From RPQJ01 sp963707145 (GTDB lineage Bacteria; Pseudomonadota; Gammaproteobacteria; Steroidobacterales; Steroidobacteraceae), in assembly GCA_963707145.1 (NCBI GenBank), contig CAVPOQ010000008.1, positions 558,001-622,000 of the forward strand: a DNA stretch of 64,000 bases, in the 5' to 3' direction. Under the pieces are notes generated by a model that worked only from the letters and a program-made list of their open reading frames with translations, was not told the DNA's origin and ran no database searches. Positions within the stretch are counted from its first letter, which is position 1; each line of letters opens with the position of its first letter. A program made the translations under genes and the position numbers. Below are positions 25,804-35,007 of this stretch, piece after piece.

Positions 25804-28800
25804 ATGAAATGGAAGATCGCTGCTGCCCGTCGCGGCACTCACCGTTGCCGCCGGCCTCGGCCCGATGCCCTCGACCAGCGCGGACGCCGAGAACGAGTGA
25901 ACTCGCCGTGGATCTCGCGGACGTGCCCCTGGTCTCCGGGCTCACGAAATCCGTGCCGCCCAACGTGTATTTCATCCTCGACGACTCGACCAGCATGAAC
26001 TGGGAGTTCATGCCGGATGCCGCCTGGGCCGAGGGCGAATCCGACTGCTTCAAGAACCACGGCTTCAACACCGTCTACTACAACCCGGCGGTGAAGTACG
26101 TGCCGCCGAAGAAGGCGGATGGTACGGACTATCCGGATGCGAACTACTTCGCCGCACCGAACGACGGTTTCGACGCGCTGAAAGGAACCACGAACCTCGA
26201 CGAGGAATTCGTGCCGTACGTGCTCGGCGACAACCGCAACCTTGCACTTCCGCCGCCGCCGATCCCGGACCCCGTGCCGATCGGGTGGGTGCCGCCGCCG
26301 TGGGGGCCGCAGGAGGTCGCGCCGGAACCGGCGTACTACTTCCGCCACATCGGCAGTCCCGACAGCCCTCCGGCCACGTGCGAAGCCAACGGCCAGTATG
26401 CCAAGGTGGTGGTCGGGGCCGACGAGCGCCAGAACTTCGCCAACTGGTACAGCTATTACCGCACCCGGATGCTGACGATGAAGTCGGCGGCCGGGCGCGC
26501 CTTCGCGGGCCTCGACGGCTCGATGCGCGTGGGCTTCGTGACCATCAACGAGCCGGACCCGAAGGTCGGATCGTCCAAGTTCCTGAAGCTCGACGGCTTC
26601 GACGGCCAGCACCGGGCCGACTGGTACGCGAAGCTCTACGGCGCCGGTTGCCCGACGGTCCCGCCCGACGGGTTCGGCGGCTGCGGCACGCCGCTGCGCG
26701 GCGCGCTGTCGAAAGCCGGGCAGCTGTTTGCCGGCAAGGTGCTCGCCGGCGACGACGACCCGGTGCAGTACTCCTGCCAGCAGAACTTCAGCATCCTCAC
26801 GACCGACGGTTACTGGAACGCGGCGTTCGAGACGCCCGCGTTCGGTCCGAAGCAGATCGACAACGCGACCGACGTCGGCGACCAGGACGGCATCGCCGAG
26901 ACGCCGACGCCGTTCTTCGATGCCGTCAAGGCGCTCAATTCGCTCGCCGACATCGCGCTGTACTACTACGCGACCGACCTGCGACCGCCGGGCTCCACCG
27001 GCGGCCTGGTCAACGGCAAGACGCTCGACGTGTCGGAGGACAACGTGCCGCCGGCGGGCGCCGATTCTGCAAAGTGGCAGCACATGACCACCTTCACGCT
27101 GGGCCTCGGAGTGAGCGGCGTGCTCGACTACAAGGAGAATTACCTGTCCGGCGGCTCGGCCGACTACAACGCCATCGTTCAGGGCGCCAAGAACTGGCCC
27201 GATCCGCACACCGATCCGCTGGACCCGCTGTACCTGTCCACCACCGTCACCGAGCGCGTGGACGATCTCTGGCACGCCGCCGTCAACGGCCGCGGTCAGT
27301 ATCTCAGCGCCGGAAATCCCGACGCACTGGTGAGCGCGCTCACGAAGGCACTCGCCGCGATCGCCGCGAGCAATGCCGGCGCCTCGGCCGCGGGCACCAG
27401 CAGCCTCGAGCCGGTGGCGGGCGACAACCAGGCCTACATCGCGCAGTACACGACCGGCCGCTGGGACGGCGACATCAAGGCGCGCGACATCGACCTCGAG
27501 ACGGGCGAACTGTCGGAGGAGCCCACCTGGTCGGCGGCCACACAGCTGCAGAAGAAGGTCGGCAAGGATGCGGACAACCGCAAGATCTACACCTTCGACG
27601 ACGCCGAGGCGGGCAACCTCAAGTCGTTCGACGCCGCGAGTCTCGCGGCCGAGAAGGCGGCCGGCTATTTCAACTCCGCGCCGCTGACCCAGTTCAATAC
27701 CTGGAACGACGCGCAGAAGGCCGCCGCCACCCCCGATGCGATGATCGCCTTCCTGCGCGGGCAGTCCGGGTTCGAGGACGAGGCGGACAACGAGTTCCGG
27801 CTGTTCCGCGATCGCACCGTCGCGCTCGGCGACATCGTCAACGCCTCGCCGGTCTACGTCGGCAAGCCGGGCTTCAAGTACGGCGACGCGGACTACACGG
27901 CGTTCGCGACGGCGAACGCGGCACGCCCCGGCGTGGTCTACGCGGGCGCCAACGACGGCATGCTGCACGCCTTCGACGCCGCCACCGGCGCCGAGCGCTG
28001 GGCCTACGTGCCCAAGGCGGTGATCCCGCGGCTGCACAAGCTCGCCGACGCCGGCTACGCGAACCACCACCGCGCCTACGTGGACGGGCCGATCACGGTC
28101 GGCGACGCCTACGACCCAGACGACGCGGAATGGAAGACCCTGCTCATCGGCGGCCTCGGCCGCGGCGGGCGCGCCTATTACGCCCTCGACGTCACCGATC
28201 CGGACAACCCCAAGGCGCTGTGGGAGTTCGGCACGGGCGAGGACGAGGACCTCGGCTACACCTACGGCCCTCCCATCCTCACCAAGAATGCCGCGGGCCA
28301 ATGGATCGTGGTGTTCGCCTCGGGCTACAGCAACGTCGAACCGGGCGACGGCAAGGGCCGCCTGTTCGTGGTGGATGCGTTCACCGGCGAGGAGCTCGAC
28401 GAGATCGTGACCGACGACGCCAACGACGATCCGGACGAGAGCGGCATCGCGAAGGTCAACAACTACGTGGCGAACTCGCTGGTGGACAACACCACGCAGT
28501 ACGTCTACGGGGGCGACCTCGCCGGCAACCTGTGGCGCTTCGACCTCGTCGCGGGCGAGTCGCAGCGGCTGGGCCGGACGGCCGTGAAGGCGGGCGACCA
28601 GCCGATCACCGTGCGGCCCGAACTTGGGCGCGTGAAGGACGCGCTCGGCACCTATCACCGCGTCGTGTTCTTCGGCACCGGCCGCTTCCTGGGCGAAAGC
28701 GATCTCGACGACGACGCGCCGTCGAACACGGTCGCGCAGGCGATCTACGCGGTGAAGGACTCGGGCGAGGATCTCGGCATCCTCACCGGGCAGGACGCGA

Positions 28801-29243
28801 ACCTCGTCGCGCAGACGCTGGATGCGACCGTCACGCCGCGCAAGATCCCGAACCCGCTGCCGGTGAACTGGGCGCAGCAAAACGGCTGGTATCTCGAGAC
28901 GCCGGTCGGCGAGCGATTCAACGTGGATCCGCGCCTGCAGCTCGGCACCCTCGCGGTGCTGTCCAACGAGGTCGACGACGACGAGTGCCAGGTCGGCGGC
29001 CGCAGCTGGTTGTACGCACTCGACTACAAGTCCGGCACCGCGGTGAAGTCCCAGCAGGACCTCGAGGTCGGCCAGTGGGTCGGCGCCTCGATCGGCACCG
29101 GCCTGTCGCTGATCCGCCTGCCCTCGAAGAAGCTGGTCGCGGTGGTCGGGCTCGGCGACGCGACGGTCCGCGCGATGAACGTGCCGGTGGCGCCGGGTGC
29201 GGCGTCCGAGGTGCGGCGCGTCGGCTGGCGGGAGCTGTACTGA
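25804..29243 (+). pseudogene. pilY1: Pilus tip adhesin PilY1, frameshifted in the signal peptide
   Basis: PilY1 is the large calcium-dependent adhesin and mechanosensor at the pilus tip. The mature part (about 1110 residues) is intact: NVYFILDDSTSMNW carries a vWA-type DxSxS motif. The C-terminal beta-propeller domain has VVYAGANDGMLHAFDA, DDANDDPDESG and YVYGGDLAGNLWRFDL. The N-terminus needs two corrections. MKWKIA reads from 25804, LLPVAALTVAAGLGPMPSTSADA continues in a second frame (shift near 25819-25825), and ELAVDLADVPL in a third (near 25896-25902). With one base removed at each, a normal signal peptide results. Confidence 0.87.
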
Positions 29244-29294
29244 AGCGGAGTCGCCCGGCCGCCGCGGTGACCCATCGCGGCGGAAGGCGGCCAC

Positions 29295-29320
29295 GGCCAC
29301 GGCATCGTTCAGCCGTGGCC
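29295..29320. terminator. Hairpin between convergent pilY1 and gmk
   Basis: A 9-bp perfect stem (GGCCACGGC / GCCGTGGCC) with an eight-base loop spans the gmk stop codon, about 50 bases after the pilY1 stop. It could stop transcription from both sides; no clear T-run is present. Confidence 0.45.
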
Positions 29321-29960
29321 GGCTGCAGTGGTCGTCAGTGTCGCTGCCAGCTCCGCGAGGCCGGCACGGCCGCGGCGCGAGGCCTCGCCCCGCCCGGCCA
29401 CGATGGCGCGCAGTTCCTCGAGCGCGCGGTCGAAATCGTCGTTGACGACGACGTAGTCGAACTCGTCCCAGTGCGTCATGTCGGAGGCTGCATCGCGCAG
29501 CCGGCGCAGGATGACCTCCTCGGAGTCGGTGCCGCGCCCGCGCAGCCGGCGCTCGAGCTCCACGCGCGACGGCGGCAGGATGAAGATCGGCACGACACTC
29601 GGGCAGCGCGGCGCGCACCTGGCGGGCGCCCTGCCAGTCGATCTCCAGGATCAGGTCCTGCCCGGCTGCGAGCGACTCCTCGACCACGCGGCGCGACGTA
29701 CCGTAGCGGTTGTCGAACACACGCGCGTGCTCCAGGAACTCGCCCGCCGCGGCCATGCGCTCGAATTCCCCTTGGTCCACGAAAAAATAGTCGCGGCCGT
29801 GCGTCTCGGTGGGGCGCTGCGGGCGGGTCGTGTAGGAGACCGAGAAGCGCAGCCCCGGCTCGCGCTCCATGAGCGCACGCACCAGCGAGGTCTTGCCGGC
29901 ACCGGAGGGCGCCGCGACCACGAACAGCCGTCCGCGGCGGCCGGCAGTGCGCTCACTCAA
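29309..29960 (-). pseudogene. gmk: Guanylate kinase, frameshifted
   Basis: Gmk phosphorylates GMP to GDP and is normally essential. The first 115 or so residues read from 29960: P-loop APSGAGKT, SVSYTTRPQRPTE, GRDYFFVDQGEF, EIDWQGARQVR. At about 29590-29605 the frame shifts, and PIFILPPSRVELERRLRGRGTDSEEVILRRL with FDYVVVNDDFDRAL continues to 29309. One extra base accounts for it (reconstructed about 216 residues, normal). Given the essential role and perfect flanking homology this is best read as a sequence error. The start overlaps the yicC end. Confidence 0.88.
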
Positions 29961-30822
29961 CGTTCTGCACCTGCTCGCGCATCTGCTCGATCAGGACCTT
30001 CATGTCCACCGCCGCGCGAGTCGTCTCGGTGTCCTGCGACTTCGAGGAGAGCGTGTTGGCCTCGCGGTTGAATTCCTGCATCAGGAAATCGAGGCGACGG
30101 CCGGTCGGTTCCTTCGACTCGAGCACCTGCAGCGTCTCGGTGATGTGGCTGCCGAGCCGGTCGAGCTCTTCCTCGACGTCCATCTTGTAGGCAATGAGCG
30201 CGATTTCCTGCTCGAGGCGCTCCGGGTCCACGGTGGTGCCGAGCTGCGCCACGCGCTCGACGACCCGCGCACGGATGCGCGCGGCCACCTCGGGCAGCCG
30301 TGCCCGCACCGTGGCGACCGAGTCGCGCAGCGCCTCGCAGCGCTGCACCAGCATGTCGCGCAGGCGTGCGCCCTCGCGTTCCCGTGCGTCGTTGAGGTCG
30401 GTGGCGGTTTCGTGCAGCAGTTCCATGGCCGCAGCGGCGATCGACTCCACGTCGCGCTCGGCCTCGCGCATCACCCCGGGCCAGCGCAGCAGCTCGAGCG
30501 GATCGAGCGGCCCGGCGGCCGCGCCCGCCAGCGCGCGCACCCCGGCAGCACCTGCCAGCAACTGCTCGAGAAGCGGGCGGTTGATCTCCGGAGCCACCAC
30601 GGCCGCCGTTCCGCCGCGCAGGTACAGGCCGGCGTCGACCTTGCCGCGGCGCAGGCTGCCCGAGAGCAGCTGGCGCGCGTCGCTCTCGAGGCCGCGCAGG
30701 TCGTCCGGCAGGCGCAGCGACAGTTCGAGGTAGCGGTGATTGACCGAGCGCAGCTCGCAGATGAGCGTGCCCCACGGGCCCTGGCGCTCGCGGCGCGCGA
30801 AGCCTGTCATGCTGCGGATCAT
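29953..30822 (-). CDS. yicC: YicC family endoribonuclease/stress protein
   Basis: The 289-residue protein begins MIRSMTGFARRE, the family N-terminus, followed by LRSVNHRYLELSLRLP, and ends with the DUF1732 region GRRLDFLMQEFNREANTLSSKS. YicC proteins are reported as a class of RNase affecting small RNA levels. The MIRSMT start at 30822 is preferred over an ATG 15 codons upstream. It overlaps gmk by eight bases, the common yicC-gmk arrangement. Confidence 0.93.
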   Translation of the reverse strand: MIRSMTGFARRERQGPWGTLICELRSVNHRYLELSLRLPDDLRGLESDARQLLSGSLRRGKVDAGLYLRGGTAAVVAPEINRPLLEQLLAGAAGVRALAGAAAGPLDPLELLRWPGVMREAERDVESIAAAAMELLHETATDLNDAREREGARLRDMLVQRCEALRDSVATVRARLPEVAARIRARVVERVAQLGTTVDPERLEQEIALIAYKMDVEEELDRLGSHITETLQVLESKEPTGRRLDFLMQEFNREANTLSSKSQDTETTRAAVDMKVLIEQMREQVQNVE

Positions 30823-30867
30823 TCGGTGATTACCCGGCGAGGAGCTGCGAGTGACGCGGCGCGCCAC

Positions 30868-30897
30868 TTACGCGGCGTCGGCGCGGAGTGCTATAAA
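30868..30897 (+). promoter_or_regulatory. Candidate promoter for the PP2C-rph-rdgB-hemW run
   Basis: A weak -35 TTACGC (30868-30873) and an extended -10 TGCTATAAA (hexamer TATAAA at 30892-30897) with an 18-base spacer lie 28 bases before the GTG start of the phosphatase gene, in the gap divergent from yicC. Confidence 0.5.
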
Positions 30898-30925
30898 GCC
30901 GCCCGAAGTTTACCTTAGATCCGGC

Positions 30926-31687
30926 GTGCGGGAGCGGCCGTTGCAGATCGAGCACGCTGAACTGAGCCTCCTCGGCAATCGCGAAGAGAACCAGGACCGA
31001 GTCGCCGTCGTCGCCGACAACGGCGAGGCGCTGTGCGCGGTCGTCGACGGCATGGGCGGTCACGCCGACGGCGCGCGCGCCGCGGAAGCCGCGGTGCGTG
31101 CCATGCGCGAGGAGTTCGGTGCCTCCAGCCGGCCACTGTTCGATCCCGACGGGCTCCTGCACCTGACACTCGGCCGCGCGCACGACGCGGTGGTCGCGCT
31201 CGGCCTCGCGCTGCCGGCCGAAGTCAGGCCGCGCGCGACCTGCGCCGTCTGCCTCGTTCAGGGCCAGAGCGCATTCTGGGCACACATCGGCGACAGCCGC
31301 GTCTATCTGCTGCGCGGCGGCCGCGTGCTCGAGCGCACCCGCGACCACACCCACGTCGAGCAGCTGCTGCGCGCCGGCCGCATCACCGAGGGGCAGGCGC
31401 AGGAGCACCCGATGCGCAACTTCGTCGAGAGCTGCCTCGGCGGAGACCCGGCGCTGCCCGAGATGACCCTCGGCGGGCGGCGCACGCTCAAGCCCGGAGA
31501 CGTGCTGCTGCTGTGCTCGGACGGTCTCTGGTCCGGCGTCACCGACGCCGACATCGTCGCCCTCTGCGGCTCTCGCGAGCGCAGTCTCGCCGAGGGCCTC
31601 GCCGAACTCGGCGCGCGCGCCGTGCAGGCAAACGCGCCGTTCGCCGACAACACCTCGGCCGCCGCGTTGCGCTGGCTCGGCGCCTGA
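30926..31687 (+). CDS. PP2C-family serine/threonine protein phosphatase
   Basis: The 253-residue metal-dependent phosphatase carries the PP2C motifs in order: NREENQDR, VVDGMGGHADG (metal aspartate), AHIGDSRVYLLRGG, LLLCSDGLW and FADNTSAAAL. This is the compact bacterial Stp/PppA form. GTG at 30926 is chosen because it follows the promoter-like sequence; a TTG five codons later is possible. No partner kinase is present in the window. It precedes rph with a 22-base gap. Confidence 0.9.
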   Translation: MRERPLQIEHAELSLLGNREENQDRVAVVADNGEALCAVVDGMGGHADGARAAEAAVRAMREEFGASSRPLFDPDGLLHLTLGRAHDAVVALGLALPAEVRPRATCAVCLVQGQSAFWAHIGDSRVYLLRGGRVLERTRDHTHVEQLLRAGRITEGQAQEHPMRNFVESCLGGDPALPEMTLGGRRTLKPGDVLLLCSDGLWSGVTDADIVALCGSRERSLAEGLAELGARAVQANAPFADNTSAAALRWLGA

Positions 31688-31709
31688 GCGCCGGCCGCGG
31701 GAGACCAGA

Positions 31710-32459
31710 ATGAGAGCGAGCGGCCGGACCCCGGACGAACTGCGACCGATTCGCATCACGCGCGGCTTCACCCGCCACGCCGAGGGCTCCGTGCTGGTCG
31801 AGTTCGGCGACACCCGCGTGCTCGTGACCGCGAGCGTCGACGACGGCGTGCCGTCGTTCCTGCGCGGCAAGGGCGAAGGCTGGGTCACGGCCGAGTACGG
31901 CATGCTGCCGCGCGCGACGCACTCGCGCTCGGCGCGCGAGGCGGCGCGCGGCAAGCAGAGCGGCCGGACGCTCGAGATCCAGCGGCTCATCGGCCGCTCG
32001 CTGCGTGCGGTGGTGGACCTGCGCGCGCTCGGCGAACGCACCGTCACGCTCGACTGCGACGTGCTGCAGGCCGACGGCGGCACCCGCACGGCTTCGATCA
32101 CCGGCGCCTACGTGGCGCTCGCCGATGCGATGGACACCCTCGTGCGCCGTCGCTCGATCGCCGCGAGCCCGCTGCACGGGCAGGTCGCCGCGGTGTCGGT
32201 CGGCATCGTCGACGGCGCGCCGGTCGTGGACCTCGACTACGTCGAGGATTCCTCCGCCGAGACCGACATGAACGTCGTGATGAACAACGGCGGCGGCTTC
32301 ATCGAGGTGCAGGGGACCGCCGAGGGCCACGCGTTCCGTCGCCACGAGCTCGACGAGCTGCTGAACCTCGCGGCCGCGGCCTGCCAGCGGCTGTTCGCCG
32401 CGCAGTCCGAGGCGCTCGCCGGTCCGCTGCCGCAGCAGGTTTCGCGGCCGCGACGATGA
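31710..32459 (+). CDS. rph: Ribonuclease PH
   Basis: RNase PH trims the 3' ends of tRNA precursors using phosphate. The 249-residue protein shows the family start RTPDELRPIRITRGFTRHAEGSVLVEFGDTRVL, GWVTAEYGMLPRATHSR, DCDVLQADGGTRTASITGA, and DLDYVEDSSAETDMNVV with the catalytic acids. Its stop overlaps the rdgB start (ATGA). Confidence 0.97.
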   Translation: MRASGRTPDELRPIRITRGFTRHAEGSVLVEFGDTRVLVTASVDDGVPSFLRGKGEGWVTAEYGMLPRATHSRSAREAARGKQSGRTLEIQRLIGRSLRAVVDLRALGERTVTLDCDVLQADGGTRTASITGAYVALADAMDTLVRRRSIAASPLHGQVAAVSVGIVDGAPVVDLDYVEDSSAETDMNVVMNNGGGFIEVQGTAEGHAFRRHELDELLNLAAAACQRLFAAQSEALAGPLPQQVSRPRR

Positions 32460-33085
32460 TCGTGCGCGCTGACGGCCTGCCGCCGCGGCTCGTGCTCGCC
32501 ACCGGCAATGCGGGCAAGCTGCGCGAGATGCGGGCGATCCTGGCGCCGTGGCGCGTGGAGGTGCGGCCGCTGTCGGAGTTCACGGCCGACGCCGCCGAGG
32601 AGACCGGCCTCACCTTCGTCGAGAACGCCATCCTGAAGGCCCGCCACGCCGCGCAGGCCGCCGCTTTGCCCGCGATTGCCGACGACTCGGGGATCGAGGT
32701 GGACGCGCTCGGAGGCGCTCCGGGCGTGTACTCGGCGCGCTTCGCGGGCCCGCGCGCGGACGACGCCGCCAACAACGCGCGGCTGCTCGCGGAACTCGAG
32801 ACCGTGGCCGACGTCGATCGCGGCGCGCGCTACCGCTGCGCCATGGTCTACCTGCGCGGACCGCTCGATGCTTCCCCGGTGGTGTGCCAGGCGAGCTGGG
32901 AGGGGCGGATCGCACGGTTGCCGCGCGGCGGCGGCGGCTTCGGCTACGACCCGCTGTTCCTGGTGGGCGACGGAACCGCCACCGCCGCCGAGCTCGATCC
33001 CGAGCGCAAGAACCGCGTCAGTCACCGGGGCCAGGCGTTGCGCGCGCTGGTGGCTGCGCTCACCGCCACCGCTCCACACGCGTGA
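32456..33085 (+). CDS. rdgB: XTP/dITP pyrophosphatase (RdgB/HAM1)
   Basis: This house-cleaning enzyme hydrolyses non-canonical purine triphosphates. The 209-residue protein has LVLATGNAGKLREM, FVENAILKARHA, the catalytic DDSGIEVDALGGAPGVYSARF and GFGYDPLF, then SHRGQAL. It sits between rph and hemW, a common order. The stop overlaps the hemW GTG start (GTGA). Confidence 0.97.
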   Translation: MIVRADGLPPRLVLATGNAGKLREMRAILAPWRVEVRPLSEFTADAAEETGLTFVENAILKARHAAQAAALPAIADDSGIEVDALGGAPGVYSARFAGPRADDAANNARLLAELETVADVDRGARYRCAMVYLRGPLDASPVVCQASWEGRIARLPRGGGGFGYDPLFLVGDGTATAAELDPERKNRVSHRGQALRALVAALTATAPHA

Positions 33086-34295
33086 AGCCCGCGGCGCTGC
33101 CGCTCGCGCTGTACGTGCACCTGCCGTGGTGCGTGCGCAAGTGCCCGTACTGCGACTTCAACTCCCACGCCGTGCCAGCGGCAGGCCTGCCCGAGCGCGC
33201 GTATCTCGCGGCACTGCTCGACGACCTCGAGTACGCGGCGCGCGACTGCGCGGGCCGCGAGCTCGTGTCGGTGTTCTTCGGCGGCGGTACGCCGAGCCTG
33301 TTCGCGGCCGAGTCCATCGGTCGCGTGCTCGAGCGGGCGCAGCGGCTGTTCGGCGTCGCGCCGGACTTCGAGGTGACGCTCGAAGCGAACCCTGGCACCG
33401 TCGAGCGCGGCCGCTTCGCCGACTACCGCGGGGCCGGCGTGAACCGCGTGTCGCTCGGCGCACAGAGCTTCGACGACGCGCGGCTGGCGGTGCTCGGCCG
33501 CATCCACGCGAGCCGCGACACCATCGCCGCGGTGGAGGAACTGCGCGCGGCCGGACTCGACAACTTCAACCTCGACCTGATGTACGCGCTGCCGCAGCAG
33601 GTGCCGGGCGGCGCCCTCGCCGACCTCGAGCAGGCGCTCGCGCTCGGGCCGGCGCACGTGTCGCACTACCAGCTGACGCTGGAGCCCGGCACCGCCTTCG
33701 AGCGGCGCCCTCCGCCGCTGCCCGACGAGGAGACCGCCTACGCGATGCAGCTTGCCTGCCAGGCGCGGCTTGCGGAGGCGGGGTACCGGCAGTACGAAGT
33801 CTCGGCCTATGCCGCTGCCGGCCGCGAGTGCCGGCACAACCTCAATTACTGGCGCTTCGGCGACTATCTCGGCATCGGGGCGGGCGCTCACGGCAAGGTC
33901 ACGGTCGCGGCCCCTGGGCGCGTGCTGCGTACCGCGCGCGTGCGCCAGCCCGGGCGCTATCTTGCGGCCGCCGAGCCCGCCGGAAGACTCGAGGAGGCGC
34001 GCGTCGTCCCGATGGCCGACCTGCCGTTCGAGTTCTTCCTCAATGCGCTGCGCCTGGATGGACGGATTCGGGGTCTTGGAGTTCGAGTCGCGCACGGGGC
34101 TCGACTGGACGTCGGTCGCGACGCGGGTCGAGTTGGCGGAGGCGAAGGGACTGATGTGCGCCGCTCCCGGGGGGCGCTGGGCGCCGACGCCGCTCGGGCT
34201 GGCGGTTCCTCAACGATCTCCAGGCACTGTTCCTGCCCGACACGGCCAAGGAAGCCGGGACGAGTGACTTCCAGAGCCTTGCATCGCCGGGATGA
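33082..34295 (+). pseudogene. hemW: Radical SAM heme chaperone HemW, two frameshifts
   Basis: HemW is a coproporphyrinogen dehydrogenase-like radical SAM protein that inserts heme into client proteins. From GTG 33082 it shows WCVRKCPYCDF (cluster motif), FFGGGTPSLF and YEVSAYA, up to FFLNALRLDG. The frame shifts near 34055-34066 to give DGFGVLEFESRTGLDW, and again near 34195-34200 (a GGG run) to give GWRFLNDLQALFLPD, ending at 34295. Removing one base at each place restores a single frame of about 403 residues. Sequence errors are likely. Confidence 0.85.
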
Positions 34296-34301
34296 ATCGG
34301 C

Positions 34302-34442
34302 TAGGCGCGAGACAGTTATTCACACGCCAGGCGTTGGGACGCAGATTCGACATGTTACGGGCTGTAGTCGAAGTGACATGTTAGGCGCGACTCATAACCA
34401 CTTGTTTTTAAAAGCCAAATATACGTGGTCAAAAACTGACCA
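34302..34442. repeat. AT-rich intergenic stretch with short direct repeats and a palindrome
   Basis: Between hemW and rpmE the G+C content drops to about 40 % for some 140 bases. TAGGCGCGA occurs at 34302-34310 and 34382-34390 (80-base offset). GACATGTTA occurs at 34349-34357 and 34375-34383 (26-base offset). TGGTCA-N5-TGACCA at 34426-34442 is a perfect inverted repeat of operator or transposon-end type. No coding sequence is convincing here. Source and role are unknown. Confidence 0.6.
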
Positions 34443-34492
34443 GTGCGATATTCGTTCGGTGCGGCCACGGCAGCAGGCCCACACGGAGGTGT

Positions 34493-34527
34493 TGATCCAC
34501 AGAGTTTTCCACAGCTTTTGTGGATAA
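34493..34527. promoter_or_regulatory. Cluster of three DnaA-box-like sites
   Basis: A perfect DnaA box (TTATCCACA on the minus strand, 34527-34519) lies next to TTTTCCACA (34505-34513, one mismatch) and TGATCCACA (34493-34501, one mismatch), all within 35 bases. The cluster ends 35 bases before the -35 of the candidate rpmE promoter and follows the AT-rich stretch. It could be a DnaA-controlled promoter region or a DnaA-titration site. An origin is less likely, because neither dnaA nor gidA is nearby. Confidence 0.65.
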
Positions 34528-34562
34528 GCGGCCCGGCCCCCGCGAGCGGCGGGAAGCCGGCC

Positions 34563-34591
34563 TTGTCAGGGGTGCAGTCCGCTCCTATACT
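34563..34591 (+). promoter_or_regulatory. rpmE promoter
   Basis: TTGTCA (34563-34568) and TATACT (34586-34591), each one base from consensus, are separated by exactly 17 bases and lie about 40 bases upstream of the rpmE start. This is the best sigma-70 promoter match I saw in the window. Confidence 0.75.
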
Positions 34592-34630
34592 TCGCGCCCT
34601 TTTTCCCATGTTTGCCCAAGGGCCGCGATC

Positions 34631-34834
34631 ATGAAGAGCGGAATCCATCCCGACTACAAGGCCATCACGGTTACCTGCAGCTGCGGGAACACCTTCGAGA
34701 CCAGTTCGACGCTCGGGCAGGACCTGCAGATCGAAGTCTGCTCGAACTGCCACCCGTTCTACACGGGCAAGCAGAAGATCATGGACACGGGTGGCCGCGT
34801 GGACCGCTTCCGCAAGAAGTACGCGCGCAGCTGA
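34631..34834 (+). CDS. rpmE: 50S ribosomal protein L31
   Basis: The 67-residue protein begins MKSGIHPDYKAITVTCSCGNTF and contains CSNCHPFYTGKQKIMDTGGRVDRFRKKY. The cysteines (CSC and CSNC) mark the zinc-binding form of L31. A strong promoter precedes it and an intrinsic terminator follows, so it is probably transcribed alone. Confidence 0.98.
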   Translation: MKSGIHPDYKAITVTCSCGNTFETSSTLGQDLQIEVCSNCHPFYTGKQKIMDTGGRVDRFRKKYARS

Positions 34835-34860
34835 GCAGGATTGCTCGCAGCGGTCGCTGG

Positions 34861-34889
34861 ACGGGGCGCTTCGGCGCCCCGTTTCTTTT
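34861..34889 (+). terminator. Intrinsic terminator of rpmE
   Basis: A 9-bp GC-rich stem (ACGGGGCGC / GCGCCCCGT) with a TTCG tetraloop is followed by TTCTTTT, 27 bases after the rpmE stop. Confidence 0.9.
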
Positions 34890-35007
34890 CCGGGGGGATC
34901 GATTGCGGCCCCCGGCGCGTCCGCCGGCCCCTCGACCCTCGGAACTTCCGGCCACCAGCAGCGGCCTCTAGACTGCAGAGCCCCGTCCGAGATAGATCTG
35001 GATCGCC

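Noticed and set aside
25839..29960. Very long minus-strand open frame opposite pilY1 (about 1370 codons)
   Set aside because: Only its first 120 codons are the gmk start. The rest is low-complexity Arg/Val/Gly/His-rich translation antisense to pilY1, as expected for high G+C DNA.
34375..34400. Integron attC site (GTTAGGC core-like)
   Set aside because: No matching inverse core and no attC-type fold or cassette gene next to it.
34296..34630. Chromosomal replication origin
   Set aside because: AT-rich DNA plus DnaA boxes are suggestive, but only three boxes are seen and no dnaA, dnaN, gidA or parAB genes are nearby. Kept as a DnaA-box cluster only.
34355..34753. Minus-strand open frame over the hemW-rpmE gap
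   Set aside because: It runs antisense through rpmE and its promoter and has no recognisable family. The region is better explained as regulatory.
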